Shown here piece after piece: positions 24,704 through 36,839 of a stretch of DNA of 64,000 nt. The DNA is from Berberis thunbergii (Eukaryota > Streptophyta > Magnoliopsida > Ranunculales > Berberidaceae), in NCBI GenBank assembly GCA_003290165.1, contig QNQO01000648.1, positions 1 through 64,000 on the forward strand, read 5' to 3'. The notes beneath the pieces are model-generated. The model did no database searches. It was not told where the DNA came from and saw only the letters and a list, made by a program, of their open reading frames with translations. The position numbers were made by a program, and so were the translations under genes. How positions within the stretch are numbered: the first letter of the stretch is position 1; each line of letters begins with the position of its first letter.

Positions 24704-25253
24704 TGTAAGGACCCGATCCGCGTAGTACGATATTGTCCGCTCTGGGCCCAATCGACCCACACGGCTTTAAAAGGCCTCGTACTATGGGGATCCAACCTCG
24801 CACATATATAGCACATCCCCCTTTGACAACTAGGCGATGTGGGACTATCTCCCCCTTTGTAACTTGCTAACCCTATTGGGCTTGGGCCTCAACCCTCCCC
24901 CTCTGGTCCGCCCTCACAAGGGTCTCCACAGTTTACCCCCCTTGGGGCCCAACGTCCACGTTGGCACACTAGCCCAATGATCACGTCGGCACACTTATGG
25001 CTGGGTTAGGCTTTGATACCATTCTGTAACGACCTGATCCACACAGTACGATATTGTCTGCTCTAAGCGCAATCGGCCCGCACGGCTTTAAAAGGCCTCC
25101 TACTATGGGGATCCAACCTCTCACATATATAGCACATCTCCCTTCCACACTCAGGCGATGTGGGACTATCTCCCCCTTTGTAGCTTGCCAACCCTTTTGG
25201 GCCTGGGCCTCAACCCCGCCCCCCTCGGGTCCGCCCACACAAGGGTCTCCACA
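24704..25253 (-). mobile_element. TRIM (terminal-repeat retrotransposon in miniature), 550 bp, inside gag-protease of element A
   Basis: Two direct terminal repeats, 24704-24930 (227 bp) and 25025-25253 (229 bp), both TGTAA(C/G)GACC.. to ..GGGTCTCCACA, surround 94 bp. An exact 5-bp target duplication, CATTT, lies at 24699-24703 and 25254-25258. On the minus strand the 94 bp begins GAATGGTATCAAAGCC, which matches the initiator-Met tRNA primer site (TGGTATCAGAGC type), and ends with the polypurine tract AAGGGGGGTAAAC, so the element is on the minus strand. It has no ORF. The uninterrupted sequence in element B at the equivalent place (near 34210, ..ACACATTTGCTACTCGAG) confirms the empty site. 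Confidence 0.93.
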
Positions 25254-25258
25254 CATTT

Positions 25259-25990
25259 ACTACTCGAGGGTGCAAAGGCCCATTCCCTCCTTAACCTCTA
25301 CGTACAAGGACCTCGAAGGAGTTTGAGCACCATACAATGACGCTCTCGTCACATCGGTCTCCATTACAAGGAGAGAGGTAAAGAGAGCCCTGGTAGATAC
25401 GAGAAGCTCACTCAACGTCATTTCTATATTGCGTTATGCGGTTAGACCTAAAGGAAGAGAACATGAAATCCTCAGACTACCCGCTGATTGGATTCAATAG
25501 AGAGAAATGCTTCCCGATCAAGAAGATAAGGTTAGCAGTAGTGGCAGGAGAGCCACAACTAAGAAAGGTCTTGTTCCTGGACTTCATGGTAGTAGATGCG
25601 TCGTCTACCTACAACTTTATCTTGGGAAGACCATGGCTACACCAGATGGAAGCAGTAGTCACCACCCTTCACCAGCGCGTTAAGTACACTGCTAACCACT
25701 TTGAAGGAACAATACATGGGGATCGGCCTACGCCACGAGGCTGCCATTATGCTGCACTGAAGCAAATAGAATGTTCCCAAATCCAGCTGGATCCCACAAC
25801 GCAGACTGAACTAGAACCAGACCTAGTGATTGCGGACTCTTCACTCCTCTCACACAATATCCAAACAGCGGTTGCTCATTTTAGAAAAAGGGGACAATCA
25901 AGAGGTAAAGAGCAATTTGTTCTTCAACCCAACAGAGTGGAGAGGTCAATGCAGATGGGATTACAACCCCACGACAATCCGTTGGCCTGA
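25259..25990 (+). pseudogene. Aspartic protease region of element A
   Basis: Continues gag after the TRIM: YYSRVQRPIPSLTSTYKDLE, then EVKRALVDTRSSLNVI (about 25378-25430), the active-site position, where the expected Asp-Thr-Gly is Asp-Thr-Arg. The frame 25436-25990 then gives SDYPLIGFNREKCFP, KVLFLDFMVVDASSTYNFIL and GRPWLHQMEAVVTTLHQRVK, the flap and ..ILGRP.. region of retroviral-type proteases of plant gypsy elements. A TGA after LEGV and a frameshift near 25430 break it. No reverse transcriptase follows. Confidence 0.8.
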
Positions 25991-27149
25991 AAGTTAACTC
26001 CCATGCAAGGTTTGCTCTTCAGTAACCTCAGAGACATCAGGGAAGCTCGGTAGTTCACTAAAAGTATCAACGGTCCAACAAGGGCTATGCGAATTCACTT
26101 CAGAACTGGGTCGACTTCTCTCCGCCAAAAGTTAGTCTATTTAAGTTGTTTATTTTCCTTTCCATAGTCAATTAAGAGTTTTAGTTCTTCAAAACTTATG
26201 TGATTTTCAATCATTTAAGAAATAATAAAGAATTTCGCAAACATACTCTATTGATTACTGGAATGATGTAATAATGGGCGCCTTGTGGCGGATACAAAAG
26301 GTACCCCAAGTAAATAGTCTAACTACATTAGAGCATCTGAATCTGATGTGACATAAAATAAAGACTCGCTTAAACAGTTCGACTACATTAGAAGACTTGG
26401 AAGCAACAAAGGTACACCAAGTAAACTTCGCTCAGTGACTTCTCTAAGAAACATGTCCCAAGATCAAGGACAAATGTGTGAAAAGGGGCTGAAAGTGTAG
26501 AGCAGCTACAGACTTCTTCAAATGGCATCCGACCTCTCAAATGAGGTAGAAGATGGCAAACAAATATGGGCACAAGCGAAGGAGCAATCAAGGTCTCACA
26601 GTGTTGTCAAGCGAAGACACTTATCCCATACGCGATACTCGGGGTGACTCAAAAATACCCCGCGGAAGCAACAATGCATCTGCCAACACTTCAATCAACC
26701 ATAAACTAGTCACAATAACTGTCTATCAGCGGGCAGAACAACACAAGGTAATACCGAAGCGCGGGCAAATAAACGACGGACTCATCCCTTGGGAGGGAGT
26801 CCGTACTTCTTCTACAAAAATGAGAATAAATTACGAGACCTCAGTGAACCAACTACGTGCTCACCCAGAGTAGGCCACCACGCATAACAACGATCTCACC
26901 GTGACTCATCAGCGCAAATATCAGAACATTCGAAGACTCTAATGATGGAGATCTCCCATCAGCCTTTGAAAAACACAAAGTATATTCTTCAAGTAAGAAT
27001 ATCACAAAAGATACGCTCTGCAGAAGAGAATGTCTACAATGATGAAGAAACAACATTATATAGAAATGATGGTTCACCAAACGGGCGCATCAACATTAAT
27101 TGTCAGCATTGAATGTCATATGGGAAACGAGGAGACGATAGTTTCCAAG
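25991..27149 (+). other. Non-coding 3' part of element A up to the insertion of element B
   Basis: No polymerase motif (YxDD, DDE or chromodomain) is visible in any frame. The text matches element B 33480-32340 in reverse complement (for example AACATTAATTGTCAGCATTG near 27091), so it is an old shared part of the family and not random DNA. Confidence 0.75.
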
Positions 27150-27821
27150 TGATGCAATCATTTTCCGCTCCCTACTTTGACCTAGTCCTGCTGACCTGCA
27201 CAAGGAACGCATGTGGGCCACGGACCACCGTTGTGGTGATCGATGGCACTTCGATGCTAAATTCAGACATGGATATGAGGAAAGTGTAATGTTGTAAATA
27301 GGGAATTTGTAGTGTACCTTGGCTTACCAACCTCATGTTTTATTTATAATGCAATTGTTCTGGTTTGACTAGGCCATCGATGACGTAGTTTAAGAAGGGG
27401 ATCTTTGTGGTTATCATTTTCTAATTAGGAGTCGTGTTGTATAAGGGAATTTCCCTGTTAGCCTTGTCCTCCTAAATACGCGGGAGATAGTTCCCAATCT
27501 CAGGCCAATCTGTAAGAAGAAGTTTTACTATGTACTCTGGTATTTGCTTCCTAGTTGGAAGCGAAGAGCTGGTGTAGTTGCCTGTCTGAAGCTAATTTTT
27601 GAGAACCTTGCCTCAATAGAGCTTACGGGTATTGAGGATAGTTGTGAGACGTATGGGCTAAACAAGCTGTGAGAGTTCGGGTCCAATTGGTGGACTGCAT
27701 TAGGCGAGCTTAGAACCGCTTGGCCCGGATAAGTGTTGGGATGATGCTAGGGCCCGTAATTCCTCGAGATCATCATGACACGTGTATGGCTCAGGGATTT
27801 GACCGTTTTGGTGTATCATCA
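27150..27821 (-). repeat. Element B 3' LTR (672 bp)
   Basis: On the plus strand TGATGCAATCATTTTCCGC.. to ..TTTGGTGTATCATCA. Preceded by the duplication CCAAG and followed by GCTACTCCCCCCCCCCCGAG, the complement of the polypurine tract. Confidence 0.92.
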
Positions 27822-28088
27822 GCTACTCCCCCCCCCCCGAGTTAGTCGATCGTCACATCGATTCGCTAAGTCATCTCTTGAAAAGATATGCAACTCATGA
27901 TGATTGAGTCTGAATCGTTGCTTGAGCCGCGTGATGTATTTATTGAATGTGTGTCGGTTCAGCGAAAAAGAGGCGAGAACCTAATCCCTATTTAGGTCAT
28001 CCATTGTAGGGAGGCTAATTTTATTTTTTTTGCTTTTGAAGATATTGCTCTGTTCTTCTTCGGATTGAAAATATTGTTCATCTTCTTC

Positions 28089-30574
28089 ATGGCTCAACAA
28101 GACCTTGATGATGCAACCTTGGCCAGGGGCCTTGAGTTTTTCGAAGACAGGTTGCTTTCTGAATCTGACCTTGCTGAAATCCATACGAAGTTTGGGGTCC
28201 CCGAGGACCTGCCGTTGTCTATTCTGAAGGGCGACCAAACGCCAATGTCGCCACCGGTAGGGTTCATTTTCTTGCATCGGGGGATGCTCCATATCATAGT
28301 AAGTTTTCCCGTTTTGGATGCGATTTGAGACTTCCTTGAAATTCCTCCAATCCAGTTGGGGCTTAATGGATAAAGTATCATTATTCTAATTCTGATTAGG
28401 GCGAAGGAAGTTGGCATCCGTGTGATTCCACGAGTGACCCAGTTGTTGACTTCTCCTCGGTTGAAGTGTAACGTTGAATGTAAAATGACATCGTCAGCTT
28501 GTTTTGCAAATCTGCCTGATGATTTCAAGTTCTGGAAGAAGTATTGTTTTTTGGCCCCTACGATTTCAAAGTACTTCCAGTTCAAGGGTCGTCCGCTCGA
28601 GCGGGAGTTCAAGCCATTTCGTAAGTACAATTTTTTCTTTTTGATTTTGTTGCGCTTGATTGCATGCTAATCACTGCTTGTGTTTCTTCCCGAGACGGTT
28701 TCTCATTACTCTTACCCTAGAAGAGCAAAACACTATGGAGACGTTCCGCGACTTTTCAACGAGGAATGTGGTGGATGTCATATGCATTCCCAACTTTATT
28801 TGCAGTAAGCTATGGAACAACTGACATGTGGCCCCCAGTTTTTACCGAACGTCGCGAGTTAAGTCTGAAGATGGGACCCCTTTAGGAAGAGAAAGGCCAT
28901 TGGGCCAAAGCTCCTATTTTTTCTGATAAGGAGGAGTTGTCTGAGACGCTTGGCTCATTCGTGAGTTCGAAGAGGTTCTACATTAGAATTGGGTCCACTC
29001 CAAAATGACCTGGTTTTGTAAGTGAAGAGCGCGAGTCTGATCGGCCCGTCAGGGTGGAGGCAGATGTATCTGGATGGGAAAAGGACCACCTGTGATTTGC
29101 ATGGATTATAGACTTGTCAAGCATTAATGTTGCGTAGGCGAAAGCTTTGAGTGAGCAGTTGATGCGGGTTGCAATGGCAGCTTCCGCTGGTGCTGATTGG
29201 CACGGGACCGTTCTGTCAAAGGTTCCTTTGATGATTCACCTGAGGTTCTGGAATCTGATCTTCCCGTTGATGGGCTGTCTAGTAGTGGCCATGGTGGCAC
29301 GTGCCAAGTTTCTCATAGTTTTTATTGTTCACTGTCTTGTTTCAGGCCACGTCTCATGGTGTTGGAGAGTCCGTTGGATAACTCGCTTCCTCCCTTTCTT
29401 CTAGATCTTGTTAAGTCGTCTCGCACTTGTTCGCGACAAAGGAAAAGTTGCGGAGGAAAGCCTGGGAACAATGGCGACTCCAAAAGGTGGTGCCGGTGTA
29501 ATTCCTAATTCGGGAGAGTTTCATCTGGATGAATGGATAAACATGTTTGCCCCAGTCTTAGTGAGGATGAGCACTCGGTTTGGGACCAGGAGGTCGACAT
29601 GGAGTATGCTTCGAGGAAGCATATAAGCAATCGTCATAGTTGGCTGATGGATTACGATGCAAAACCCGAAGAGGATCGCTAAAAGGGAGCATGGATAAGG
29701 CTTTAAAGTACCTTATGTTGGGTATGTCTCACTTGAGCCAGGTGGTCGTTGCTGGAATAGAAGTCAAGGCGGCTCGTGAGAAGGTGTACACCATAGAGAG
29801 TGTCTTCTCGCACATGCAAGCGTTGTATTCTGACGCGCTTTATGAAATTGAGCGTTTGAATAAGCAGGCTGAGGATTAGAGGTTGGAACAATCAGTCGTA
29901 GTTACTGAGACTCAGAGGGTTTGTCTGGAAGCCCTTGAGTGTGATCTGGCGAAGGAATTGTCTGTGAAAGACAGATTCAATCAAGAGTTGAATCGAACCT
30001 ACCGAGACATGGAGGTCGCGCAGGAAGCTGCGGCCTAGGCGTGTTCTGCATTGCGGTTTCTCGCTGAAGAGAATGCCTTGAAAGAAGCTGACTGGGATGC
30101 TCAGAAGTGGCAATTAGAGGCCGGCGTCGAGTTCAATGCTCGGGAGGCGAGGAAGGCCGAATACCAGCTCGAATTGGAGAAGCATGAGCTTGGTGTTGTA
30201 AAGAGAAATTTGGGTACTAGACAGTCTCTGGTTGATGCATTGACTAGCAAGTTGAAGCTGTTGAAGCATGTACTTGCTAATGCGAAGACGCATATGGAAA
30301 AGCTTTTTCAGAAACAAGGCAAGTGCGAGTTCCGTTGGGTTGCACCTGGCAGACTAGAACTGTTGGTGCAGATAAGGAAGAGCATTCGGAATGAGATCTT
30401 GGTCATTATAAGAAGATGTCTTATGTAGACTTGTCCATTGCATTTGCGTCATCAGATAAAGAGGGCGGTTCAGACCCTGATGCTCAGGCAGTGGTGCGTG
30501 TGGACGTGACTTCATCTCATTCCTCCATTAAGCTTAGCTCTTCTGTTTTTGTACCCTATCCTGATAAGGAGTAA
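28089..30574 (+). pseudogene. Antisense ORF of element B (best-preserved copy)
   Basis: Reads opposite to the element. Start ATG at 28089 (MAQQDLDDATLARGLEFFED), then GVPEDLPLSI, VGFIFLHRGML.., VIPRVTQLLTSPRLK and DDFKFWKKYCFLAP, the Transposase_28-like head. An intron of 74 bp is supported at 28621-28694 (donor GTAAGT, acceptor CCCGAG), at the same codon as in elements A and C. The second part is a coiled coil: ESVFSHMQALYSDALYEIER, and at 30051-30317 EENALKEADWDAQKWQLEAG and ELEKHELGVVKRNLG. The end is YPDKE with TAA at 30572-30574. A stop at 28326 and a few other breaks make it a pseudogene, yet it has the fewest breaks of the copies here. A role in the element's life cycle is unknown. Confidence 0.75.
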
Positions 30575-31099
30575 AATTTGTATACTAGTACCCATTTTGC
30601 TTTGACTGTTAATGAAATTTTTTTTTATCTTAAGTACGTTTTGTATCCGTTTTGTGCTCGTTATCCCTATCGTGTGTCTTCCGTTTCGCCTTGTCGCTTA
30701 CTTTGGCATACGCTGGTTGGATCAGTAGGAAGTCGATCGATCTTTCTGTAGTCGAGAGCTTGACTGTTTATGTTGCGAGTGAGTTAGAGTCACTGTGTCC
30801 AATGGTGGGCATGTCGAGGACATTTTAGCCCTGGGTTGTATCTTATCCTTAAAATAAGCCGTTGGGGGCTTGTCTAGCTTGTGTGATTTTTCGGCTGCAG
30901 CCGCTATTATAAGCGAGTTGTGATAGCTGAATGTACACGTCAAAGCATTTGTACCGAGCCAAGCGTCGTAAGCTCAGTTGGCATTCTATGTAGCACCTAT
31001 CTGCGAGTTGGCTGGAAGATTTGTGTCGGCGTGAGTGGCATTTGCTGATAATAGAATGCCAACTCGTTTGAGCGTGAGGACACTGACTGAGTTGTGATT

Positions 31100-31960
31100 T
31101 ACCTTTGTGGTTGTTGCTTCTAAAGAGAGCGGTGATCGCATGGCGAGCTGCTTAGGGCTTTCACCTTCTGAACCATCTATGTCCGAAAAGGGTCGACTAT
31201 AGGTTTGGGGAATAAGGATTTGGCGACCATGCTGAAGAGCAGTGGTCCCGTGGCGAGCCATCGACATCAGTTAGGGACTAACTAGTCTCCCACCTTTTGA
31301 ACCATCTATACCCGGGCAATGGGGGCTACAAGTTCAAGACGAAGGGGTTTGGCAATTAAGCTGAAAAGCAGTGGCCTCGTGGCTAGCCATCAGAATCAGT
31401 TCGGGACTTACAAGGCTCCCACCTTCCAATTCATCTAACTTGTGTGCATCAAGCTATAAATTTGGGGGTTTTCGACGGCCAAGCTGAAGAGTTGTGGTCC
31501 CTAGCAAGCCGACAAAATTAGTTCACGACTGACTAGGCTCCCACTTTCTAAACCATCTACACCTGCGTAGTGGGGGCTACAAGTTCAAGGTTGGTAATTT
31601 GGCGACTAGGCTAAGAAGCAGTGGTTCCACACGAATCGTCGAAATCAGTTTGGGACTGACTAGGCTCCCGCCTTCCAAACCATCTATGCCTGCGCAATGG
31701 GGGCTACAGGTCTAGCCTTTGATCAGAAACTTTTGTTGCCAGTCATCACCAGCTAGGCTTACCTTATTGGGTTCGTCGACCATTGACCGTGAAGGGGGCA
31801 ATGATCCTTGGCGAGTCGTCGTCACCAGGCGTGATAACGCTGAATACTCCCACTTTCTAAACCATCAGGATCACGCTAGACGGATTAGGTGTTTGGATGA
31901 ATCAGAAGTTATCGTCATCAACTTCAGCTGACCAAGCTTACCTAGTTGGGGAAAAGTTTT
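31100..31960. repeat. Tandem repeats of element B (about 125 bp, five copies, then a partial unit)
   Basis: CCATCTA followed by a variable start and GGGGGCTACAAGTTCAAG recurs near 31172, 31302, 31431, 31551 and 31680. Each unit also has GTGGCGAGCCATC-like and GGGACTGACTAGGCTCCCAC text. The final part (31720-31960) resembles the ~178-bp unit of element C (GAAGTTATCGTCATCA). Confidence 0.85.
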
Positions 31961-33726
31961 GTTTGCTTGAGAGCGTGCAAACCTATGTCTGCTGGCGTAG
32001 TGCACTGTGCAGACAAAATTACCTTAAATCAGCTGGTGATCCGTAGGTATGATCTGAATGTCAGGATTGACTAGGACTTCTAGTGCTTATGTCAGGCATG
32101 TGGTAGGATGTTGTTTGAATAATGGGCCAGGCCCATGGGCCTGCAGAGGGAAAGCTAGGGTTTCTTGCACAAATTACGCCACGCATACGGCATAGATCGC
32201 ATGGTAGCGCGTGTACGACATAGACTGCAAGACGGTTGAGTATCGATCACTCCCCCTCAATTAATGGAATTGCATGCAACACCATTAATTGGACGAACAT
32301 GGTCTGCGCAGTTTCCTTGGGAACCATCGTCTCTTTGTTTCCCATACGGTATTCAATGTTGACAATTAATGTTGAAGCGCCGATTTGGTGAACCATCATA
32401 TCTATATAATGGTGTTCCTCAATCGTTGTAGGCACTATCTTTTACAGAGTGTATCTCCTGTAATGTTTTTGCTTGAAGAGAATGCTTTGGGTTTTTCAAA
32501 GGTTAAATGGAGATCTCCATTATTGGAGTTTTCGAATGTTCTGACATTTGCACTTATTGGGCATAATGATAATCGCTGTTATGTGTGGTCACATGTTCTG
32601 GGTGGGCACATAGATGATTTGCTGAGATCTCATAATTTCTTTTCATGTTGCGAAAAAGAAGAATGTATTTCCTTCCAAGGGAGGAGCCTTGGTGTTACCT
32701 TGTGCCGCTATGCCCATATGTATGTAGTTCATGCTGCTACCTTAGGGTTGATCGAAGTATTAGCGGATATGTGGTGCTTCCAGAGGTGGTATCCCTTAGT
32801 CACCCTGGGTACTGCATGGGAAAAGTGTCCTCACTTGGCAGCATTGTGAGACCTCGACTACTTTGTCGATTGTGACCATCCTCATCTGCCTTCTTCTATC
32901 TTCTTTAAGAGGTCGAATGTCGTTCGATGAAGTTCGTAGCCCATTGCAAGGTCTGTATCGCCGACGACGGGTCGCTTTTCTGGGGTGATTCAATGGAGCA
33001 ATTGGCTACTCTGTGCTTTCAGCCTCCTCTACCCCTTTGTCCTTGATCTTGGGAGGGGTCGAGCGAAGTTTACTTTGGGTTCCTTCACCTTCTTTATGTA
33101 GTCGGACTACTTAAGCGAGTCCTTACTCCATGTAGCATCGGATTCAAATGTTTGTAGTATGTAGTCTTTTGTATCCACATCTGGGCGCCCATTGTTATAT
33201 CTTTTCATTAATCAATAGAATGTGTTTTTGTAATTCTTTATTTATTTCTGGAATGTTTGCAAATCGCATGAGTTTTTAAGAACTAAAACTCTATATTGAC
33301 TATGGAAAGGGAAATAAGCAACTAAAATAGACTAGCAGTTGGCGGAGAGAAATTGATCTTGGCTCTGAAGTGAATTCGTATGGCTCTTGTAGATCGTTTG
33401 TGCTTTCTGCGGATTGTTGAACTTCACTAATATCACAAAGGCTACTGAAGAGTAAGCCTTGTGGGGGAGTTAATCTCCACACCGACAGAATGTCAGGGGT
33501 TGTACTTCTGCTTGCATTAATCTCTCTGTTCTGATGGCCTGAAGAGCAGATTGTTTTTGTACTGCTTTTTGTCTCATTTCTCTGAAGCGAGCCACTGTTT
33601 TGGGATCTCGAGCGAGTGGAGTGATGCGGCTACAATCGCTAGGCCTGGCCCTAGTTCAGATTGCACTTTGTGATCCAGTTGGATCTGAGAACATTCTATT
33701 TGCTTCAGCGCAGCATAATGGTAGCA
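31961..33726 (-). other. Non-coding middle part of element B
   Basis: Corresponds in reverse complement to 26000-27149 plus 36488-36840 of element A. Plus-strand ORFs here (32385-32849, 154 codons; 32645-32875) have no homologous frame in element A, so I take them as chance. No reverse transcriptase or integrase motif was seen on the element's strand. Confidence 0.65.
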
Positions 33727-35741
33727 TCATGCCTTAGGTTGGTCTCCACATATTGTTCCTTCAGAGTGGTTAGCAGTGTACTTAATGAATTGGTGAAGGG
33801 TGGAGACTACTGTCTCCATCTGGTGAAACCATGGTCTTCCTAAGATAAGGTTGTAGGTAGACAATGCATCTACTACCATGAAGTCCAGAAACAAGACTTT
33901 TCTCAGTTGTGGTTCTTTTGCCACTACTGCTAACCTTATCTTCTCGGTCGAAAAGCAATTCTCTCTGCTAAATCCAATCAGCGGGTAGTCTGAAGGCGTC
34001 AGGTTCTCATCCTTGAGGTCCATATTGTAGAACGCGTTGTAGAACATGACATTGAGCAAACTTCTTGTGTCCACCAGGGCTCTCTTAACTTCCCACCTTG
34101 CAATAGAGACCGAGAGGAATAGAACATCATTGTGCGGCGCTTGGACTCCTTCGAGATCCTTGTCTGTAAAGGTCAAGGTGGGAATGGGGCTCTGAACCCT
34201 CGAGTAGCAAATGTGTATGTCCTCGTCCATGAGTTGCGTCCGCATCTTCAGTAGAGTTCGTTTGCAAAACCTGTGCGACTGATCTTTATTCGGTTCGACT
34301 CGTTGAAAAAGATTGATTATTCTCGGGGTCTCCTTCTTTGTTTCTTTGACTGACTCCCCTAGCCTTTGGATTGCTCTGATTACTTTTCAGAGTTCATAAA
34401 TTCTTTTAGTTTGCCCCTGTGGATCCAGTACTCAATCTCATACCTCAGACTCTTGCAGTCGTTGGTACCACCCTCTTTGTAGTACGAGTAGTACTTGTTG
34501 TTGTCACGCTTGGAGAGGTCTGCGCACTGCTTTGGGGGCCACTTCAGATCTTCCCAGTTTTTCATGGAGTTTAGTACATCCAACAAGCTAGAATTGAGGT
34601 GTGTCATGGCTCTGGATCCAGCATGGATGGATGGTTTTTTTTGGCCTGGCCCGGCCAGGGTCTAACCTGTCGTCATTACGCATCCTCTTGCTCATTTCTT
34701 CATCCTCGCGTCTCTTTCCCTCCTTTCTGTCCTTAGGAACAGATGGCTTCTTCTCACTTCGATTTCCCTTTTAACGGTCTTCAACTTCTCTAAAGTAATG
34801 TATTTTTGGGCGCTCTTGAGGAGTTTCATCGTGTCTAAAGGAGGTTCCAAGGTGAGGTCTTTGTAGAGTTTTCCTTCCTTTAGGCCTGTGGTGAAAGCTA
34901 CCTAGGCTATGTCATTGCTACAACCATCAACGAGTGTCAGCTCGTCGTTGGAGCACGTGACATACTCTCTGAGTGTCTTATGGGATTTCTGTTCCAGAGT
35001 ATGTAGTGTGGGCATTTAAGAAAATGTTGATTTCCGACTAAATGCATCAGAACTCCTTTGCCAGTGTCTTGAAGGAGTCAATTGACCTTGGTGGGAAACT
35101 ATGGAACCACGTTAGTGTTGTCTTCTTCAGGCTAGTAGGAAAGTTTGGCACATCATCGATTCAAATCCTTCATTGAGGGCCATTACATGTTGGTAATGGC
35201 ACAAGTGGTCGAATGGGTCGGTGGTCCAGTCGTAAAAGTCGAGCTTTGAAGGCATAAACTTCTTCGGAAAGGCCAAGTTCATAATACAGTCCACAAAAGG
35301 TGGGACTAAGAGATGGTATAGCACATCTGGGTCGTGTGCCCCTCTACGGAGGAAGGGGTTCTAAGGGTCGTGCCTCTCTGCCTTGGCAGTCGGTTCCGCG
35401 TTAATTGTGCCACCTCCTCTTGTCCAGTGAGAATTAGATGGGGGCTGACTCTCCTGTGCCTGCTCTCTGTCGTCCTCGGGAAATAGAGGCATGTGCTAAT
35501 CATGATCTCCATTAGCGAGTGGAAAATTTTGTCGAGCGAGAGCCTCCACCGTTTTAATGATTTGTTGTATTTGAAATGACTACATATCTATCCTGGGGTC
35601 TGTAGTTGCTGTTACTGGCGCGGGGGCGTGAGTATGTTGCTCGTGCATAACCGGCACCACAGAGAGTGGGGGTGTAGTACCAGTCAGAGCGTTTGACGTG
35701 TCCCCTTGTTCTCCGTTGTTGCGTGATCTAGAGGTCACCAT
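33727..35741 (-). pseudogene. gag-protease of element B
   Basis: Start ATG at 35741 (ATGGTGACCTCTAGATCACG). The piece 35324-35127 reads VPPFVDCIMNLAFPKKFMPS and DFYDWTTDPFDHLCHYQHVM (gag). The piece 34607-34380 holds the zinc-knuckle region, where the first Cys is lost (KYYSYY; element A has KYCSDH), with TNDCKSLRYEIEYWIHRGKL. The open frame 34245-33727 is the protease: EVKRALVDTRSLLNVMF, then SDYPLIGFSRENCF.., KVLFLDFMVVDALSTYNLIL and GRPWFHQMETVVSTLHQ. The active site is Asp-Thr-Arg, as in element A. Frameshifts lie between these pieces. No polymerase follows. Confidence 0.82.
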
Positions 35742-35815
35742 CTATCTGTATTTTGAAGGGAGATGATGCTAGTGAAAGGTTAGGAACTTTTTCGTTCCCA
35801 CGGACGGCACCAAAC

Positions 35816-36482
35816 TGATGCAGTCATTTTTTCGCTCCTGGCTTTGACCTAGTCCTGTTGACCTGCACAAGGAACCCACGTAAGCCACAGAACACCGTTG
35901 TGGTGGCTGATGCCACTTAGATGCTAAAGTCAAATAGGGATATGATGAAGGTGTAATGATGTAAACAAGGAATTGTAGTGTACCTTAGCTTACCAACCTC
36001 ATGTCTTATTTAAAGTGCAGGAGTTCTGGTTCGACCAGACCATTGAAGGTGCAATTTAAGAAGGAGATCCTTCTCTAATTAGAAGTCGTGTTGTAGAAGG
36101 GACTTTCCCTGTTAGCCTTGTGCTCCTAGATACGAGGGAGATATTTCCAAATCTCAGGGCAATCCGTAAGAGGAAGTTTCCCTGTGTAATATGTACTCTG
36201 GTATTTGCTTCCTAGTTGGAAGCAGAGATCTGATGTAGTTGTATGTCCGATGATGATCTTCGAGATACTTGCCTCAACACGACTTATGGATATTGAGGAT
36301 AGATGTGAGACATATGGGCTAAACAAGCTGTAAGAGTTCGAGTCCATTTGGCAGACTGCATTAGACGAGCTAAGAACCGCATAGGCCGGGTTAGTGTTGG
36401 GCTGACGCTAGAGCCCGTAATTCGTCGAGATCATCATAAAACGTGTAGGGCTCAGAAATGTGACCGTTTTGGTGGATCATCA
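35816..36482 (-). repeat. Element B 5' LTR (667 bp)
   Basis: On the plus strand TGATGCAGTCATTTTTTCGC.. to ..TTTGGTGGATCATCA, followed by CCAAG. The primer site lies just left (CGGACGGCACCAAAC). Confidence 0.92.
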
Positions 36483-36839
36483 CCAAGGAAATTGCACAAG
36501 ACCATGTTCGTCTAATCAACGAGGCTGCACACAACCCCATTAATTGGGTGAATGACCGATACTATACCGTATAGCGATCTACACCATACACGTGTTGTCA
36601 TGCGATCTACGTTGTACACGTAGCGTATTTCGTTCAAGAAACCCTAGCACTCACTCTACAGGCTTATGAGCTCGACATACTATTCAAACAATATTCTACC
36701 ACGTGTCTGACACGAGCATTAGAAACCCTAGTCAATCCTGACACACAGATCATACCTGCATATCACCAATTGATTCAAGGTACTCCTGTTTCTTCATAAC
36801 TCATCCACACAATGCACTTTGCTCGCTGATATAGGCTCG

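Larger units (their letters stand above)
27150..36482 (-). mobile_element. Element B: non-autonomous Tat-like retrotransposon nested in element A
   Basis: 5' LTR 35816-36482 and 3' LTR 27150-27821, flanked by the exact 5-bp duplication CCAAG (27145-27149 and 36483-36487). Minus-strand order: LTR; primer site GTTTGGTGCCGTC (35815 down); gag (from ATG 35741) and protease (to 33727); non-coding DNA; ~125-bp tandem repeats (31100-31720); the antisense ORF, read on the plus strand (28089-30574); polypurine tract (revcomp of GCTACTCCCCC); LTR. Length 9333 bp. It belongs to the same family as its host, element A, and is the best-preserved member in the window. No polymerase is present. Confidence 0.93.

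Noticed and set aside
24704..25253. Cassandra-type TRIM (with 5S rRNA core)
   Set aside because: Size and Met primer site fit a TRIM, but I see no 5S-like AAGCGTGCTTGGGCGAG core in the LTRs, so only 'TRIM' is claimed.
32385..32849. 154-codon plus-strand ORF inside element B
   Set aside because: It is antisense to the element's non-coding part, and the matching stretch in element A does not keep the frame.
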